Part shown: positions 36,357-45,979 of the stretch, in pieces
Position numbering within the stretch: position 1 is the stretch's first letter
Layout: each line of letters begins with the position of its first letter
Origin: Marinomonas fungiae
GTDB taxonomy: Bacteria; Pseudomonadota; Gammaproteobacteria; Pseudomonadales; Marinomonadaceae
Direction: 5' to 3'
Assembly (NCBI RefSeq): GCF_001418205.1
Contig: NZ_LIQF01000014.1
Span: 23,874-87,873, forward strand
DNA length: 64,000 bases
Translations under genes and position numbers: made by a program
Notes under the pieces: model-generated
The model's input: only the letters and a program-made list of their open reading frames with translations
Told to the model about the DNA's origin: nothing
The model's database searches: none

Positions 36357-37355
36357 ATGATGGTTCAAAAGATATTTAAGAATACGGGAAAATTACTCGG
36401 CATTGCGACTATTTCGCTCTCCGCAACGGTTGCAACCAGCTTAGCTTACGCAGAAAGTAACTGGCCCACAGGCCCTGTAAAAATGATTATGCATACGAAA
36501 GCCGGTGGCTCTGCGGATGTGTTTATTCGTACACTAGCAAAAAGTCTAGAACCAGAGATTGGACAAGAAATAATCGTCATTAATTCGCCGGGCGGAGGCG
36601 GTGCCAGCCAGATGGGCCGCATCCGACCAGCAGAACCCGATGGTCTTACACTCGGTGTAAATACATTAACTCATTTCACCAGCATGCTTACTAACCTAAA
36701 AGGCACCTTTTCTATCGATGACTTTTCATGGATTGCCTCCACCCAAGAAGACGCCATTATTTTCTTTGTGAGAGAAAACTCGGATATTCATGACATTAAC
36801 GATCTGGTGGCTAAAGCTCGAGAAAATAACGGCAATATTAATATTGGAGGCTTTGGACCAATTGGCTCCATGCAAAATATTGGTATGTCCATGTTGGAAA
36901 ATGCGGCTGACGTAAAATTCAAATGGGTTGGATTTAATGCCACGCCAGACATTATCGCAGCATTATTAGGCGGACATGTGGATGTGGGCATTTCCAATCT
37001 CGGTGCATTAAAGTCCTTTTTTGATGCTGACCGCATCAAGGGGCTAGGAGTACTGGGTGAGAAACGTTTAACCGGTCTACCGGATGTCGCCACCCTGACG
37101 CAACAAGGCTATGACGTAGATAACAGTTGGCTACAGGTACGCGGCATTTTTGGACCTGCTAACATGCCAATGGAAACACAGCAAAAAATCGCAGATGCCT
37201 TCCACAAAGCCATGCAATCTGACAGCTACCAAACATACGCCCGGGCCGCTGGCGTAGAAGACTCGTTAATGGGGCCTGAAGCCTATACCGCCTTTGTCAA
37301 AAATATTTCTAAAGTCGCGAAGACTCAATTGGAACAAGCGGGCGTCTTAGAATAA
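36357..37355 (+). CDS. tctC: TctC-type tripartite tricarboxylate transporter receptor (copy 2)
   Basis: This is a 332-residue periplasmic receptor with a signal peptide ending after AYA. The blocks MHTKAGGSADVFIRTLAKSL, VINSPGGGGASQMGRIR and HVDVGISNLG align without gaps to copy 1, so the two arose by duplication. AGGGAG lies eight bases before the first ATG. It precedes the CoA-transferase gene, suggesting uptake and activation of the same acid. Confidence 0.92.
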   Translation: MMVQKIFKNTGKLLGIATISLSATVATSLAYAESNWPTGPVKMIMHTKAGGSADVFIRTLAKSLEPEIGQEIIVINSPGGGGASQMGRIRPAEPDGLTLGVNTLTHFTSMLTNLKGTFSIDDFSWIASTQEDAIIFFVRENSDIHDINDLVAKARENNGNINIGGFGPIGSMQNIGMSMLENAADVKFKWVGFNATPDIIAALLGGHVDVGISNLGALKSFFDADRIKGLGVLGEKRLTGLPDVATLTQQGYDVDNSWLQVRGIFGPANMPMETQQKIADAFHKAMQSDSYQTYARAAGVEDSLMGPEAYTAFVKNISKVAKTQLEQAGVLE

Positions 37356-37488
37356 AGACCTCCACTTGGACATAGATATTTCAGCTCGACATACGTCAAC
37401 AACATGACGGACATGGATGTCTTTAACCAACATGCTTTAAATAACAATTTCAGGCTAGTTTGCCTGCTCGATAAAAGGTCACCTTCCC

Positions 37489-38682
37489 ATGCCAAAAGCA
37501 TTTGATAAAATTCGCATAATTGACACTACCCACGTTCTGGCGGGTCCATTTGCCAGCTACCAGCTTGCCGTTCTTGGCGCTGAAGTGATTAAGGTAGAAT
37601 CACCGGATGATCCAGACCAAGCACGCTTGCAAGGCTCGGACAGATCCCTGAACGATATTGGCATGGGCACGGCCTTTATGTCGCAGGCGTCCAACAAAAA
37701 AACACTGGCTCTAGACCTCAAAACCGAAGCCGGTAAAGAAGCTATGAAACGCCTGATAGCAACCGCCGATGTGTTTGTTGAAAATTACCGCCCAGGAGCC
37801 TTTGATGATCTTGGGTTAGGCTATGAGGAAATGTCTAAGCTAAACCCCAAACTCATTTACTGCTCTATTTCCGCCTTTGGTTCCACTGGTCCACGCCGTG
37901 AATTAACCGCTTATGACAATATCATTCAGGGCTTTTCAGGCATGATGGCAATGACCGGTTATGGCGATGGCAAGCCGCTTAAAAGTGGCGCGCCTGTGGT
38001 AGATTACGCCACTGGAACAACCGCTGCATTTGCCATTTCTACGGCACTATTCCAGCGTGAACGTGAAGGCGGCAAAGGCCAATTTATCGACGTTTCCATG
38101 CTCGAAGTGGCCATGATTCTATACAGTTCTCACATAACCAGTTATATGTGGAATGGCAAGCACCCAGAAGCAAAAGGTAATGCCTACCCCTTCGCGACGA
38201 TTGGTTGCTATGAAGCCTCTGACGTGCCAATGATGATTGCCGCGTCTAACTTGACACAACAAAAGGCTTTATGGACGGCTCTAGGGCGTGAAGACATGAT
38301 CAAAACGAACAACAACCAGCGCCTTGATAATCATGCAGAAGAAGCGGCAGTGTTAGCCGACATCATTAAGACTCAAACTGCCGATTATTGGGAAGAGTTT
38401 CTCAACAAGAAACGAGTACCAGCGGCACGTATTCGTCGTATGGAAGAAGTCATGACCGACCCACAAGTGGCTGCTCGACAAGCAATACAAGCACTTAATG
38501 ATCCAGACAGCCAAGTGAATGGCTTAAAAGTGCCAGTCTCTGCATTTAAGTTATCCAGCAGTCCAGCAGAAGTAAATAAAGCACCACAACCCGTTGGCGC
38601 ACAAAGTGCAGAGCTACTTATGGAGTTAGGGTATTCGGAACAAGAGATTGCCAATATGCGAAAGCAAGGAGCCACTAACTAG
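37489..38682 (+). CDS. CaiB/BaiF-type (class III) CoA-transferase
   Basis: The 397-residue protein has the class III CoA-transferase fold. Visible blocks are RIIDTTHVLAGPFASYQL, VIKVESPDDPDQAR, FVENYRPGAFDDLGLGYE, YDNIIQGFSGMMAMTG and GQFIDVSMLE. The catalytic Asp (Asp169 of formyl-CoA transferase) should lie just after residue 160, near VVDYATG. It most likely transfers CoA to the acid imported by the TctC system. Two hairpins follow. Confidence 0.9.
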   Translation: MPKAFDKIRIIDTTHVLAGPFASYQLAVLGAEVIKVESPDDPDQARLQGSDRSLNDIGMGTAFMSQASNKKTLALDLKTEAGKEAMKRLIATADVFVENYRPGAFDDLGLGYEEMSKLNPKLIYCSISAFGSTGPRRELTAYDNIIQGFSGMMAMTGYGDGKPLKSGAPVVDYATGTTAAFAISTALFQREREGGKGQFIDVSMLEVAMILYSSHITSYMWNGKHPEAKGNAYPFATIGCYEASDVPMMIAASNLTQQKALWTALGREDMIKTNNNQRLDNHAEEAAVLADIIKTQTADYWEEFLNKKRVPAARIRRMEEVMTDPQVAARQAIQALNDPDSQVNGLKVPVSAFKLSSSPAEVNKAPQPVGAQSAELLMELGYSEQEIANMRKQGATN

Positions 38683-38691
38683 CGCCCTATT

Positions 38692-38770
38692 AAATGTAAT
38701 GAGATTACATTTTCTATAGGTATCTTGCTTTCTAAGAAGGCGAATGCATTTTAGCCAGTTCGCCTTTTTT
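38692..38770 (+). terminator. Double hairpin after the CoA-transferase
   Basis: AAATGTAAT-GAG-ATTACATTT (38692-38712) is followed by AAGGCGAA / TTCGCCTT (38737-38766, 14-base loop) and a T tract to 38770. The second is a standard rho-independent terminator; the first may be an operator or extra stem. Confidence 0.75.
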
Positions 38771-38819
38771 ACATTGAGTTAATCCCCCATCACGAAACTC
38801 TGTATGAGAGGACGCAACA

Positions 38820-39338
38820 ATGATCTATACCGTGGAATGCTCATTCAATAATCCTGCACAAGAAGCAGAATGGAATGCGTTTTATAGTAACGACAAACTA
38901 CCGGCTCTGATTTCTGTTAACGGCTTCATCACATCTCAACGCTTCATTGCATTAACTGATGGCTGCCCACGCTATCTCGCGATACACAGTATCCGCGCTG
39001 TGGAGGTATTAAGCAGCCGACACTACCTGCAAGCTGGCGGTGGCAACTTTGCTAAATGGCAAGAACACATCACAGACTGGCACCGCAACATTTACGATAT
39101 GCCCGATCAAGCACCAGAAGTGAAAAAAGGCGACTATTTACTTTGTTGCGAAGCGTCATCGCAAGCTTTGCTAGAGCTTGGGCTAAAACCAATTGCGCTA
39201 AACGCCATTGCCTTAGATAAACAGCCTGAAAAACGGTGGCTCGCAGTATCAAGCCAGCTCACATTAGATGATATCAAAACTAACCAAGCAAACATTCATG
39301 TTTACCAAGCCATGGGGAAACAACTGACTAGCTTTTAA
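38820..39338 (+). CDS. Uncharacterised protein, possible dimeric alpha-beta barrel (EthD/DUF-like)
   Basis: The 172-residue soluble protein has no signal peptide. The opening MIYTVECSFNNPAQEAEWNAFY with DKLPALISVNGFITSQRF, and RYLAIHSIRAVEVLSS, resemble ferredoxin-like proteins of the EthD or antibiotic-monooxygenase-like type, with a second, more diverged half. I do not recognise a specific function. Its position between the CoA-transferase and AbrB-like genes suggests a link to the pathway. GAGAGGA precedes the ATG. Confidence 0.6.
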   Translation: MIYTVECSFNNPAQEAEWNAFYSNDKLPALISVNGFITSQRFIALTDGCPRYLAIHSIRAVEVLSSRHYLQAGGGNFAKWQEHITDWHRNIYDMPDQAPEVKKGDYLLCCEASSQALLELGLKPIALNAIALDKQPEKRWLAVSSQLTLDDIKTNQANIHVYQAMGKQLTSF

Positions 39339-39416
39339 CAAGATGAGGTTAACGGATCAATAAAGGCTAAAAGCAATCGATGCGACGGTTAAATTTGGTC
39401 ATCTTGACGATAAGGG

Positions 39417-40457
39417 TTAGTTGTCTTGTTTCTTTATGAGCTTTACCATCCAAGGAACATTCGGCAAAATCAGAAAAATACGCATCAAATGAAAAGCTGT
39501 TATTAAGGCTACATCATCATGCAAAAACTTAGCTGTTAAGGCCATCTCTGTGACGCTGCCAGGGGCAGATCCAAGCACTAAAGTACGCCAACTGATGTCA
39601 CTCAATTCCGCAATAATTATCGCCAACATGGCACTGCTAATAATCAACAATCCTGTGGTCGAAATGACACTACCAATCTGCCGCCCTGCCCGTTGGAACA
39701 GCGCTCTCTTAAATGTGGAACCTAGCCATGTTCCCAGTAGTATCTGCCCAAATGCTAAGACTTCACTGGGGTAAGGAGATAGAGGCAGCACATCTGTAGC
39801 AGAAGCCATTGAAGCAAATGCGAGCGCTCCTAAAAAAAATGGGCTATTGATCCGAAGGAAATAAAATAGGGTACTGGTAAGCACGGCACCAACGGTTAAG
39901 CAGAACATACCTAGATATTCATACTCAAACCCGACTAACGCAGAAGTCCTAGAACCAGCGCCATTGATGTAGTACAAAGCTAAAGGGATACAAGTCACAA
40001 TAGCCGTGATTCTTAGTGTTTGTGCGAAAACGACCACGCCTGTATTGCCACCATACTTTTGGGCAAGGTTCGCCATCTCGACAGGCCCACCTGGCAAACA
40101 AGACAAAAAAGCCGTAACGGGGTCACAATTAGAAATTCTTTTTAAAAACAGGGATAGGACGAAGCTAAGCAAAACGGTCGAAATGGCCATGGCTATAATA
40201 ATACCAACATGATCGAATATAGATCGTAAGGCATCTGATGAGAAATACAGACCAACTTGCGCGGCGATTATAATCTGGCCGATGGGCCGGGTTTTGACCG
40301 GAATCTCCACGGCAGTAATGAACATATTAATGATAGCCATGCAGATCAATGGTCCGATCATCCAAGGCAGTGGCAGATTAAATCTCGACGCTGTATACCC
40401 TGTTAGCGTTGCTAAACCGTAGCACGCAAAAACCCTAATAATATTGCTAGTTTTCAT
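39417..40457 (-). CDS. AbrB-family membrane protein
   Basis: The protein of about 346 residues has ten or more TM helices with internal duplication: GYTASRFNLPLPWMIGPLI and SPFFLGALAFASM, and SCLPGGPVEMANLAQKYGG with GSAPGSVTEMALTAKFLHDD. These paired GG/APG-x-x-E-M motifs define the AbrB family, often mislabelled ammonia monooxygenase. Such genes commonly lie beside TctC receptors, so a transport or regulatory role for the same acids is inferred. An upstream GTG (40463) could add two residues. Confidence 0.82.
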   Translation of the reverse strand: MKTSNIIRVFACYGLATLTGYTASRFNLPLPWMIGPLICMAIINMFITAVEIPVKTRPIGQIIIAAQVGLYFSSDALRSIFDHVGIIIAMAISTVLLSFVLSLFLKRISNCDPVTAFLSCLPGGPVEMANLAQKYGGNTGVVVFAQTLRITAIVTCIPLALYYINGAGSRTSALVGFEYEYLGMFCLTVGAVLTSTLFYFLRINSPFFLGALAFASMASATDVLPLSPYPSEVLAFGQILLGTWLGSTFKRALFQRAGRQIGSVISTTGLLIISSAMLAIIIAELSDISWRTLVLGSAPGSVTEMALTAKFLHDDVALITAFHLMRIFLILPNVPWMVKLIKKQDN

Positions 40458-40550
40458 CGTCACATACTCATTTAAAGTGAGAACTCTAGACTCGCTGCTC
40501 TAGTAAACAGGCCTATTGATTGCAACTATCTATATCGCTTTTGAGAGGCA

Positions 40551-40573
40551 AAAAAGCCAGCCCTAAGGCTGGC
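40551..40573 (-). terminator. Terminator of the beta-oxidation operon
   Basis: On the minus strand GCCAGCC-TTAG-GGCTGGC is followed by TTTTTTG. It lies 28 bases past the thiolase stop. Confidence 0.85.
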
Positions 40574-40600
40574 AAGACTCTAAACGCGAGGGTGACACGA

Positions 40601-41812
40601 CTAGAATGAAACTCTTTCAATCACCAATGCGATTCCTTGACCAACACCAACACACATGCTGATTAATGCATAGCGTTTATTGGTGCTTTCAAGCTGATTA
40701 ATCGCGGTTGTTACTAAGCGAGCACCAGAAGCCCCCAGAGGGTGACCAATTGCAATGGCTCCACCATTGGGATTGACTCTCGGATCATCATCTTTCAGGC
40801 CAAGCTGTCTGCATACGCCTAATGCCTGCGCGGCAAAGGCTTCATTCAACTCGATCACATCCATTTGCTCTAATGTAAATCCCGTCTGCGCTAGGACTTT
40901 ATTAATAGCTGGTACAGGCCCCATCCCCATAACACGAGGTGGGACGCCAGCCACCGCCATGCCAAGCACTTTGGCGCGTGGTGTCAGTTGGTAGTCTTTA
41001 ACCGCTTGATCGTTTGCCATTAACAAAGCACAAGCGCCATCATTAATACCCGAAGCATTGCCCGCAGTGACGGTTCCATCGCTCACGGTAACACTACGAA
41101 GGCCTGCCAATGCTTCCATAGAGGTGCTAGGACGTGGGTGCTCGTCTTGACAGATAACCACATCATCTTTCTTTGGATGCGTAATGGTTACAGGAAAAAT
41201 TTCCTTATCGAAAAAGCCCGCTTGATTAGCCGCATGCCAACGTTGTTGGCTACGGAACGCTAGAGCGTCTTGGTCTTCACGGCTAATTTTTTCTTCCACG
41301 GCAACGTTTTCTGCTGTTTGCGGTAACGCATCCACCCCATACATGGCTTCCATTTTTGGGTTTACCAAACGCCAACCTATAGTGGTATCTTCCAAGTTTT
41401 GGCTACGATCAAAAGCAGACATGGCCTTCTTCATTACGTAAGGGGAGCGACTCATACTTTCTACGCCACCAGCAATCATAAGGCTGGCCTCACCTAGGCG
41501 TAGCGCACGGGCAGCGGAACCAACTGCATCAAGACCAGAGCCGCAAAGGCGGTTGATGGTAGAGCCCGGCACACTATGCGGTAAACCTGCCAACAAACCA
41601 GACATACGCGCCACGTTACGGTTATCTTCACCGGCCTGATTGGCACAACCGTAGATAATATCATCCACTTTGGCCCACTCAACCGATGGGTTACGTTTCA
41701 TCAATTCTTTGATCGGCAAGGCTCCTAGGTCATCGGTACGGATAGAAGACAAGCCCCCCATAAAACGACCGAATGGTGTTCGAATTGCATCGCAAATATA
41801 GGCTTCAGCCAT
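40601..41812 (-). CDS. Thiolase, 3-oxoadipyl-CoA thiolase-like
   Basis: The 403-residue thiolase has the nucleophile Cys in NRLCGSGLDAVGSAARAL, the His in NGGAIAIGHPLGASGARL, and the second Cys in CVGVGQGIALVIERV. The stretches CANQAGEDNRNVARM and DTTIGWRLVNPKM are characteristic of PaaJ/PcaF, which split 3-oxoadipyl-CoA into acetyl-CoA and succinyl-CoA. A dicarboxylyl-CoA substrate is therefore likely. It is the last gene of a four-gene minus-strand operon. Confidence 0.9.
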   Translation of the reverse strand: MAEAYICDAIRTPFGRFMGGLSSIRTDDLGALPIKELMKRNPSVEWAKVDDIIYGCANQAGEDNRNVARMSGLLAGLPHSVPGSTINRLCGSGLDAVGSAARALRLGEASLMIAGGVESMSRSPYVMKKAMSAFDRSQNLEDTTIGWRLVNPKMEAMYGVDALPQTAENVAVEEKISREDQDALAFRSQQRWHAANQAGFFDKEIFPVTITHPKKDDVVICQDEHPRPSTSMEALAGLRSVTVSDGTVTAGNASGINDGACALLMANDQAVKDYQLTPRAKVLGMAVAGVPPRVMGMGPVPAINKVLAQTGFTLEQMDVIELNEAFAAQALGVCRQLGLKDDDPRVNPNGGAIAIGHPLGASGARLVTTAINQLESTNKRYALISMCVGVGQGIALVIERVSF

Positions 41813-41831
41813 TTTTTTACCTGCTAGTATA

Positions 41832-43877
41832 TTAGTTGTTAATCATGGCAATATTGCCGGCTTTATGACCTTTTCCACTGACCTTAGCGAGATGCGCCAT
41901 GAGAGACTCTAATTCCTCAATAGGCATATTGCGGGCAATGAAAATCGGCCCGCCCTTCCAGCGAGGAAAGCCATAGCCACTGGTTAACGCAATATCAATT
42001 TCTTCTGGGGTCGCACAGACCTTTTCCTCTAGCAGGAGCAGCGACTCATTAATGAGACTGGCAATAATTCTCTGCTGAATGTCAGTTTGACTAAAATTAA
42101 CGGGGCTAATGTTTTTCTCTGCGCGGTAATCATTCACCAGCTCAGCAATAAAAGAGGACGAAGACGGCATACCTTTCTCACCGTAATCGTAATAACCTGC
42201 CTGCGTCTTACGTCCCAAACGACCTGCTTCACAAATACGGTCAGGGATTTCTACATAACGGGATAAGTGTCGTGTGCTTTGCATCTGTTGACGCATACGC
42301 CAAGCAATATCCAGCCCTGACATGTCCGCCACTTTAAAAGGCCCCATAGCAAAGCCATACGCTTCGATTGCCTGATCAACTTGCTCAGGACTTGCACCCT
42401 CTTCAACCAAAAACTCACATTGACGACGGTAAGCCGCATAAATTCGGTTGCCGACAAAGCCCCAAGCGTTCTTAGTGGTGACGGCTTTCTTACCCAGTTT
42501 TTTGGCAAACACTTTTACTTTATTAAGAGCGTCTTCGCTGGTGCTATCCAGTTCTACAATCTCTAATAAGGTCATAATGTGCGCTGGACTAAAGAAATGC
42601 AGACCTAATACGCGGCTAGGATTAGGAACATTGGCGAAAATTTCCTCTACATCTAGGTAAGAGGTATTGGTCGCCAGCAACACATCCGGGCCAACAAGGT
42701 TACCAAGATCGGTAAATAGGGACTTTTTCGCATCAAGGTTTTCAATAATAGCCTCAATCACCAAGTCCACTTCTTTCAAGGAACTAAGTTCACCCGAAGC
42801 ATGCAGCCGATTGAGACATTGCTCTTTCTGTGCCGCCGTTAGTTTGCCTCGTTTAACTGCGCCTTCAAGCTCTGATACGACATGACTCTTGCCACGTTCA
42901 AGGGCGGCGTCATTGATTTCAACCATGAACACTTCATAGCCAGATATCAGGGCATTGATGCAGATACCACTACCCATGGTACCTGCACCGATCACGCCCA
43001 CCTTGGCAATCGGCTGTTGGGTTGACACTTGTTTACCCAACGCATTTTCAACAAAGAACAGATAACGTAATGCCTTAGCGGGCAAGCTTCTGCGCAGCTG
43101 TAAAAAATGCTCTCTTTCCAACGCAACGCCAGCGGCAAAGCTTAAGCTGGATGTTTGAGACATCAAATCCGCAGCCACCTGAGCCGATGGCAAACCTTTA
43201 GCGCGCTTGAGTAACCCTTTGGTATGAGCCTGATAAGCATCATGATCGTATCCGGGAATATTACGTTCACTGAGTTTTTGCTTGGTCAAAGGTGCGCCTA
43301 TTGCGCTAAGAGCCTGTTTAATATCAGCCATTGTATCTTCAGCAATAATGGCCGAGAGCAAACCAATATCTTGCGCTTCTTGAGCCGAAATAGGCTTGCC
43401 TGACACAATCATTTCTGTTGCTTTTAGCATACCAACGGCACGAGGAAGACGCTGTGTTCCCCCTGCTCCCGGTACAATACCGACCGATACTTCCGGTAGG
43501 CCAAGTTTGGCGTTTTCTACCGCCAGTCGATAATCAGACGCCAAGGCTAACTCTAAACCACCGCCTAAAGTAAAGCCTTTGATAATGGCAACAACAGGTA
43601 ACGGAAACTGCTCAATGGCGTGAGTCACTTGAGGCAGTGTCGGCTCGGTCGGCTCAAACTCCAGCTCTTTCAAGTCGGCTCCTGCCATCAAGGAACGCCC
43701 TTCTCCTCTTAAAATCACCGCCTCAACTTTCTCTTGGTCGATGTTTTCTAAGCAGGAAAGAATCCCTTTTCTAACCGCATCTGTACTGGCATTAACGGGT
43801 GGATTATCAATCGAAATCACAGCGAAGGTGTCGACAATTTGCAAAGCGACTGGGTATTGATTAGCTAATGACATCAC
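41832..43877 (-). CDS. Bifunctional enoyl-CoA hydratase / 3-hydroxyacyl-CoA dehydrogenase
   Basis: This is a 681-residue FadB/FadJ-type fusion. The N-terminal crotonase part (about 1-190) has the oxyanion-hole stretch SLMAGADLKEL and GGGLELALASDYRLA; the catalytic Glu of the second acidic pair is in LGLPEVSVGIVPGAGGTQR. The NAD-binding part (from about 295) has VIGAGTMGSG and HFFSPAHIMTLLEIV, then two helical C-terminal domains. It performs hydration and oxidation of an unsaturated acyl-CoA. It is 9 bases after the synthetase gene and 19 bases before the thiolase. Confidence 0.93.
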   Translation of the reverse strand: MMSLANQYPVALQIVDTFAVISIDNPPVNASTDAVRKGILSCLENIDQEKVEAVILRGEGRSLMAGADLKELEFEPTEPTLPQVTHAIEQFPLPVVAIIKGFTLGGGLELALASDYRLAVENAKLGLPEVSVGIVPGAGGTQRLPRAVGMLKATEMIVSGKPISAQEAQDIGLLSAIIAEDTMADIKQALSAIGAPLTKQKLSERNIPGYDHDAYQAHTKGLLKRAKGLPSAQVAADLMSQTSSLSFAAGVALEREHFLQLRRSLPAKALRYLFFVENALGKQVSTQQPIAKVGVIGAGTMGSGICINALISGYEVFMVEINDAALERGKSHVVSELEGAVKRGKLTAAQKEQCLNRLHASGELSSLKEVDLVIEAIIENLDAKKSLFTDLGNLVGPDVLLATNTSYLDVEEIFANVPNPSRVLGLHFFSPAHIMTLLEIVELDSTSEDALNKVKVFAKKLGKKAVTTKNAWGFVGNRIYAAYRRQCEFLVEEGASPEQVDQAIEAYGFAMGPFKVADMSGLDIAWRMRQQMQSTRHLSRYVEIPDRICEAGRLGRKTQAGYYDYGEKGMPSSSSFIAELVNDYRAEKNISPVNFSQTDIQQRIIASLINESLLLLEEKVCATPEEIDIALTSGYGFPRWKGGPIFIARNMPIEELESLMAHLAKVSGKGHKAGNIAMINN

Positions 43878-43885
43878 TCCCCTCC

Positions 43886-45979
43886 TTAGCTTCTCTCATT
43901 GAGAACGAGTACCGCATCCGCAGCAACCACGCCTGCACCCGCTTTCAACACAAATAAGGGGTTTATTTCAGCGGTAACCAGCTCATCTCCTAAGCTCGCA
44001 ATAAACTCAGAGAAATTCACAATGACCTCAGCTAAGGCCTTGGTATCGCGCAAGTCAGCACCACGGTAACCATCCAATAATGGCCAAGCCACCAGATCAC
44101 GCATCATTTCCTCAGCCTGTTTGAGGGTTAGCCCTTTGCCTTTCTCAAGCAAACGGATGGTCGTGTCTTTATAAAGCTCAGCGGCCACGCCCCCCGCACC
44201 TAACAGTATGGAAACGCCCAGTTCATCACGGTTGGCACCGAGAATAATTTCGTAACCACCGGCCACCATTTCTTCGACAAGAAACACGCTCGGCTCTGTT
44301 TTCGTGTGTTTTGCTACGGAACCACGCATCGCAGTTAAGGCTTGACCAATGCTTTGACGATCATTAAATAGAGAAACACCACCAATATCGCTCTTGTGCA
44401 TCAGCTTAGAATCGAGGACTTTCAGCACCACTGGTGCATTAAGCTCATTAAGTGCGGCTTCTGCTTCTGCTTCGTTGTGAACAATCTTATGAGCTGGTAC
44501 AGGGATGCCAGCCGCAGCAAACAAAGATTTAGCTTGAGATTCATCGAATACAGATGTTTCAAAAGGCGCTCTGAGGGCAACCTCTTTTGAACCTTGTGCG
44601 CTAAGCAACTCAAGCGCTTCAGGTCGAGTGCGGTACAAAGCTTCTAACGCAGCACTGCAACTTTCCGGTGAAGTGAAACTTGGGATATGAGCCGAGTTCA
44701 AACGCTTCAACGTATCAGGCGCATTAGGACTCACATAGGTCATCACTGGCTTATTGCTTTTTGGTAAACAATCTTGGATGGCCCCCACCACTAGATCGGG
44801 CATAGCTAAACCAGAAGAACCGATGATCACAACCAGCGCATCGTAGCTCTTACTGTCTAATAAGATGGTAATGGCTTTACGCAAGAGATCTGGCTGTAAA
44901 CCCGCTAAAGTAACATCAATCGGGTTACGATCGAGTACCGTTGGCGTGTCACCTTGTATGTCGCGTAACAACATGGCCGTTTCTTCATCCGGAACTGGTG
45001 TTTCAAAGTCCACCATTCCCAAGGCATCGGATACCAGCGTTCCTGCACCACCTGTTGAGGTTAAAATGGCCACTCGACGGCCTAGCATCTTACGGTCGTT
45101 ACATAAAGCCGCTGGGATATCAATTAGCTCATCAAAGGTATTGGCTCGAATCACCCCTAGCTGTTTAAAGAACGCATCATAAACTCGGTCTTCGCCCGCT
45201 AGAGCGCCGGTATGAGAGCTGGCTGCACGAGCCCCCGCTTCAGAGCGGCCAATTTTAAAGGCTACAATAGGCTTGCCTGCACGGCTTGCTTTAAGAGCAG
45301 CTTCTCTAAAACGCTCAGGGTTACGAATACTCTCAAGGTAAAGGGCGATGACTTTGGTGTCTTTGTCATCCACAAGATGCTCAACAAAGTCAGCAACTTC
45401 TAAATCCACTTCGTTACTGGTGGACACTAGAGACGACAGGCCAATACCCTTACCTGCAGCACGAGACAGCAATGCACCTAATACACCACCGCTTTGCGAG
45501 ACAACAGCAATATTGCCTACAGGTAAGTCGGACACTTCCAATGCGCCGCTGGCAGATAATGGGATTTTATTAGTGAGGTTAATCAAGCCGATGGTATTTG
45601 GCCCAAGAATACGCATCCCCCCTGCGGCATCCAGCAGTTGTTGCTGCATATCTAGACCGTCTTGACCTGCCTCAGCGAAACCACTTGCCAATACGATGGC
45701 TGCTTTACAACCTAGTTGGCTCAGTTCTCGTACGGCATCAATGCTGCGTTTAGCGCCTAGCAACACAAGCGCCACATCAGGAGCCGCAGGAATGTCATTA
45801 ATAGACTGGTAACATTTTAACCCCTGTATTTCGGTCGCTTTTGGATTTACTGGGTAAATGTCTCCGGCAAAGCCATGCTTGAGTAGGTAAGAGACAGGGC
45901 GTCCAGAGGTTTTGCTAGGGTCTGCAGAGGCACCAATAACAGCAACACTTTTCGGGTTTAACAAAGCATCCATATGCAT
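43886..45979 (-). CDS. Acyl-CoA synthetase (ADP/NDP-forming), fused alpha-beta
   Basis: This is a 697-residue single-chain acetate/acyl-CoA ligase of the NDP-forming family. The CoA-binding Rossmann part (about 1-130) starts LLNPKSVAVIGASADPSKTSGRP. The ligase part holds the phospho-His region SSHTGALAGEDRVYDAFF, and a C-terminal ATP-grasp domain starts at about 485. It would activate a carboxylic acid at the cost of ATP to ADP, or run in reverse. The start overlaps the hydratase stop (TAATG); a second ATG two codons in is also possible. Confidence 0.9.
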   Translation of the reverse strand: MHMDALLNPKSVAVIGASADPSKTSGRPVSYLLKHGFAGDIYPVNPKATEIQGLKCYQSINDIPAAPDVALVLLGAKRSIDAVRELSQLGCKAAIVLASGFAEAGQDGLDMQQQLLDAAGGMRILGPNTIGLINLTNKIPLSASGALEVSDLPVGNIAVVSQSGGVLGALLSRAAGKGIGLSSLVSTSNEVDLEVADFVEHLVDDKDTKVIALYLESIRNPERFREAALKASRAGKPIVAFKIGRSEAGARAASSHTGALAGEDRVYDAFFKQLGVIRANTFDELIDIPAALCNDRKMLGRRVAILTSTGGAGTLVSDALGMVDFETPVPDEETAMLLRDIQGDTPTVLDRNPIDVTLAGLQPDLLRKAITILLDSKSYDALVVIIGSSGLAMPDLVVGAIQDCLPKSNKPVMTYVSPNAPDTLKRLNSAHIPSFTSPESCSAALEALYRTRPEALELLSAQGSKEVALRAPFETSVFDESQAKSLFAAAGIPVPAHKIVHNEAEAEAALNELNAPVVLKVLDSKLMHKSDIGGVSLFNDRQSIGQALTAMRGSVAKHTKTEPSVFLVEEMVAGGYEIILGANRDELGVSILLGAGGVAAELYKDTTIRLLEKGKGLTLKQAEEMMRDLVAWPLLDGYRGADLRDTKALAEVIVNFSEFIASLGDELVTAEINPLFVLKAGAGVVAADAVLVLNERS

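Noticed and set aside
39417..40457. Ammonia monooxygenase
   Set aside because: This is a legacy label for the AbrB membrane family. No metal-binding monooxygenase residues or partner subunits are present.
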